A DNA stretch of 54,004 nucleotides, taken from assembly GCA_012523185.1 (NCBI GenBank), contig JAAYIY010000013.1, positions 1-54,004 on the forward strand, written 5' to 3'. This document shows, piece after piece, positions 53,823 to 54,004 of the stretch. The stretch is from Clostridiales bacterium (GTDB lineage: Bacteria; Bacillota; Clostridia; Oscillospirales; Acutalibacteraceae). Under the pieces are notes generated by a model. The model did no database searches and had not been told where the DNA came from. It saw only the letters and a list, made by a program, of their open reading frames with translations. A program made the position numbers and the translations under genes. Numbering within the stretch: the stretch's first letter is position 1; the number at the start of each line of letters is the position of its first letter.

Positions 53823-53873
53823 CAAAACACATCCACATAAAAACTTTGAAAGGCCGCAAGCACTCCGACTTGC

Positions 53874-54004
53874 TTTAGGGCAACACCGCGCAATGAGCGG
53901 CTGAAGCCTTTGTTGCATGCTTGCTTGCATCTTTTCCGTCATATCGCCCAAAAATGCTCGGCAATACACAAAGTATTGCCTGCGCTTTTTAGACAATCTG
54001 ACGA
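53874..54004. repeat. Left half of a MITE-like repeat, cut by the window edge
   Basis: It begins with the terminal inverted repeat TTTAGGGCAACACCGC (53874-53889) and runs to the window end. A perfect 7-bp hairpin GCAATAC/GTATTGC spans 53961-53979. The last 35 bases equal bases 1-35 of the window. The element starts about 50 bp upstream of the ttcA-like start codon and may have replaced its original promoter. Confidence 0.6.

Noticed and set aside
1-54004. The window as a 54-kb plasmid or phage circle because its ends match
   Set aside because: Content is chromosomal housekeeping, with no replication or partition genes of plasmid type and no phage genes; the matching 35 bases fall inside a dispersed-repeat-like element.

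Overview
This window is a moderate-GC segment of chromosomal character from a Gram-positive, endospore-lineage anaerobe, most likely a Clostridia member of the Oscillospirales/Ruminococcaceae type. The evidence is spoIIE, strong Shine-Dalgarno (SD) sites, sigma-A-like promoters, frequent UUG starts, hisZ with short-form hisG, an LPXTG-like surface protein, and a dockerin plus InlB-type repeats in a giant secreted protein. No phage, insertion sequence transposase, CRISPR array, rRNA or tRNA gene was recognised. The first and last 35 bases are identical. Both ends look like halves of one short repeat with 23-bp imperfect terminal inverted repeats, so the contig probably breaks inside a dispersed MITE-like repeat rather than being a small circle.

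Left part (1-16 kb), mostly housekeeping: ndk; rlmB with an 885-codon-class membrane protein that looks like a P-type ATPase lacking its catalytic motifs; spoIIE behind a long-spacer promoter; topB; dnaA without dnaN next to it; ftsY-rdgB-yhbY; smpB and the tmRNA gene ssrA, whose encoded tag is unusual; then two surface proteins (a DUF4474 protein and a VPETG-anchored protein).

Middle (16-26 kb): a Cof-type HAD phosphatase; a histidine operon read right to left (hisZ-hisG-hisD-hisC-hisB-hisA-hisF-hisIE) with no hisH; then a PI-PLC-like protein, a 49-residue amphipathic peptide and a MarR regulator.

Right part (26-54 kb), accessory and metabolic: a roughly 1800-residue secreted protein with eleven or so InlB-type repeats, a cohesin-like domain and a C-terminal dockerin; a YetF/DUF4363 pair; a sugar island (ROK kinase, SIS isomerase, GH2 glycosidase; then class II aldolase, SDR dehydrogenase, PHP protein); a membrane M28 peptidase; a SGNH/DUF4358/DHHW three-gene set that usually accompanies an MBOAT acyltransferase; and a leftward run of ttcA-like, apgM, a SorE-like dehydrogenase, 2-oxoacid dehydrogenase E2-E3-fused E1, and lplA. 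The last set suggests that sugar-derived 2-oxoacid or acetoin is oxidised by a lipoylated complex, lipoylated by the adjacent ligase. Functions rest on motif recognition by eye; no database search was run.
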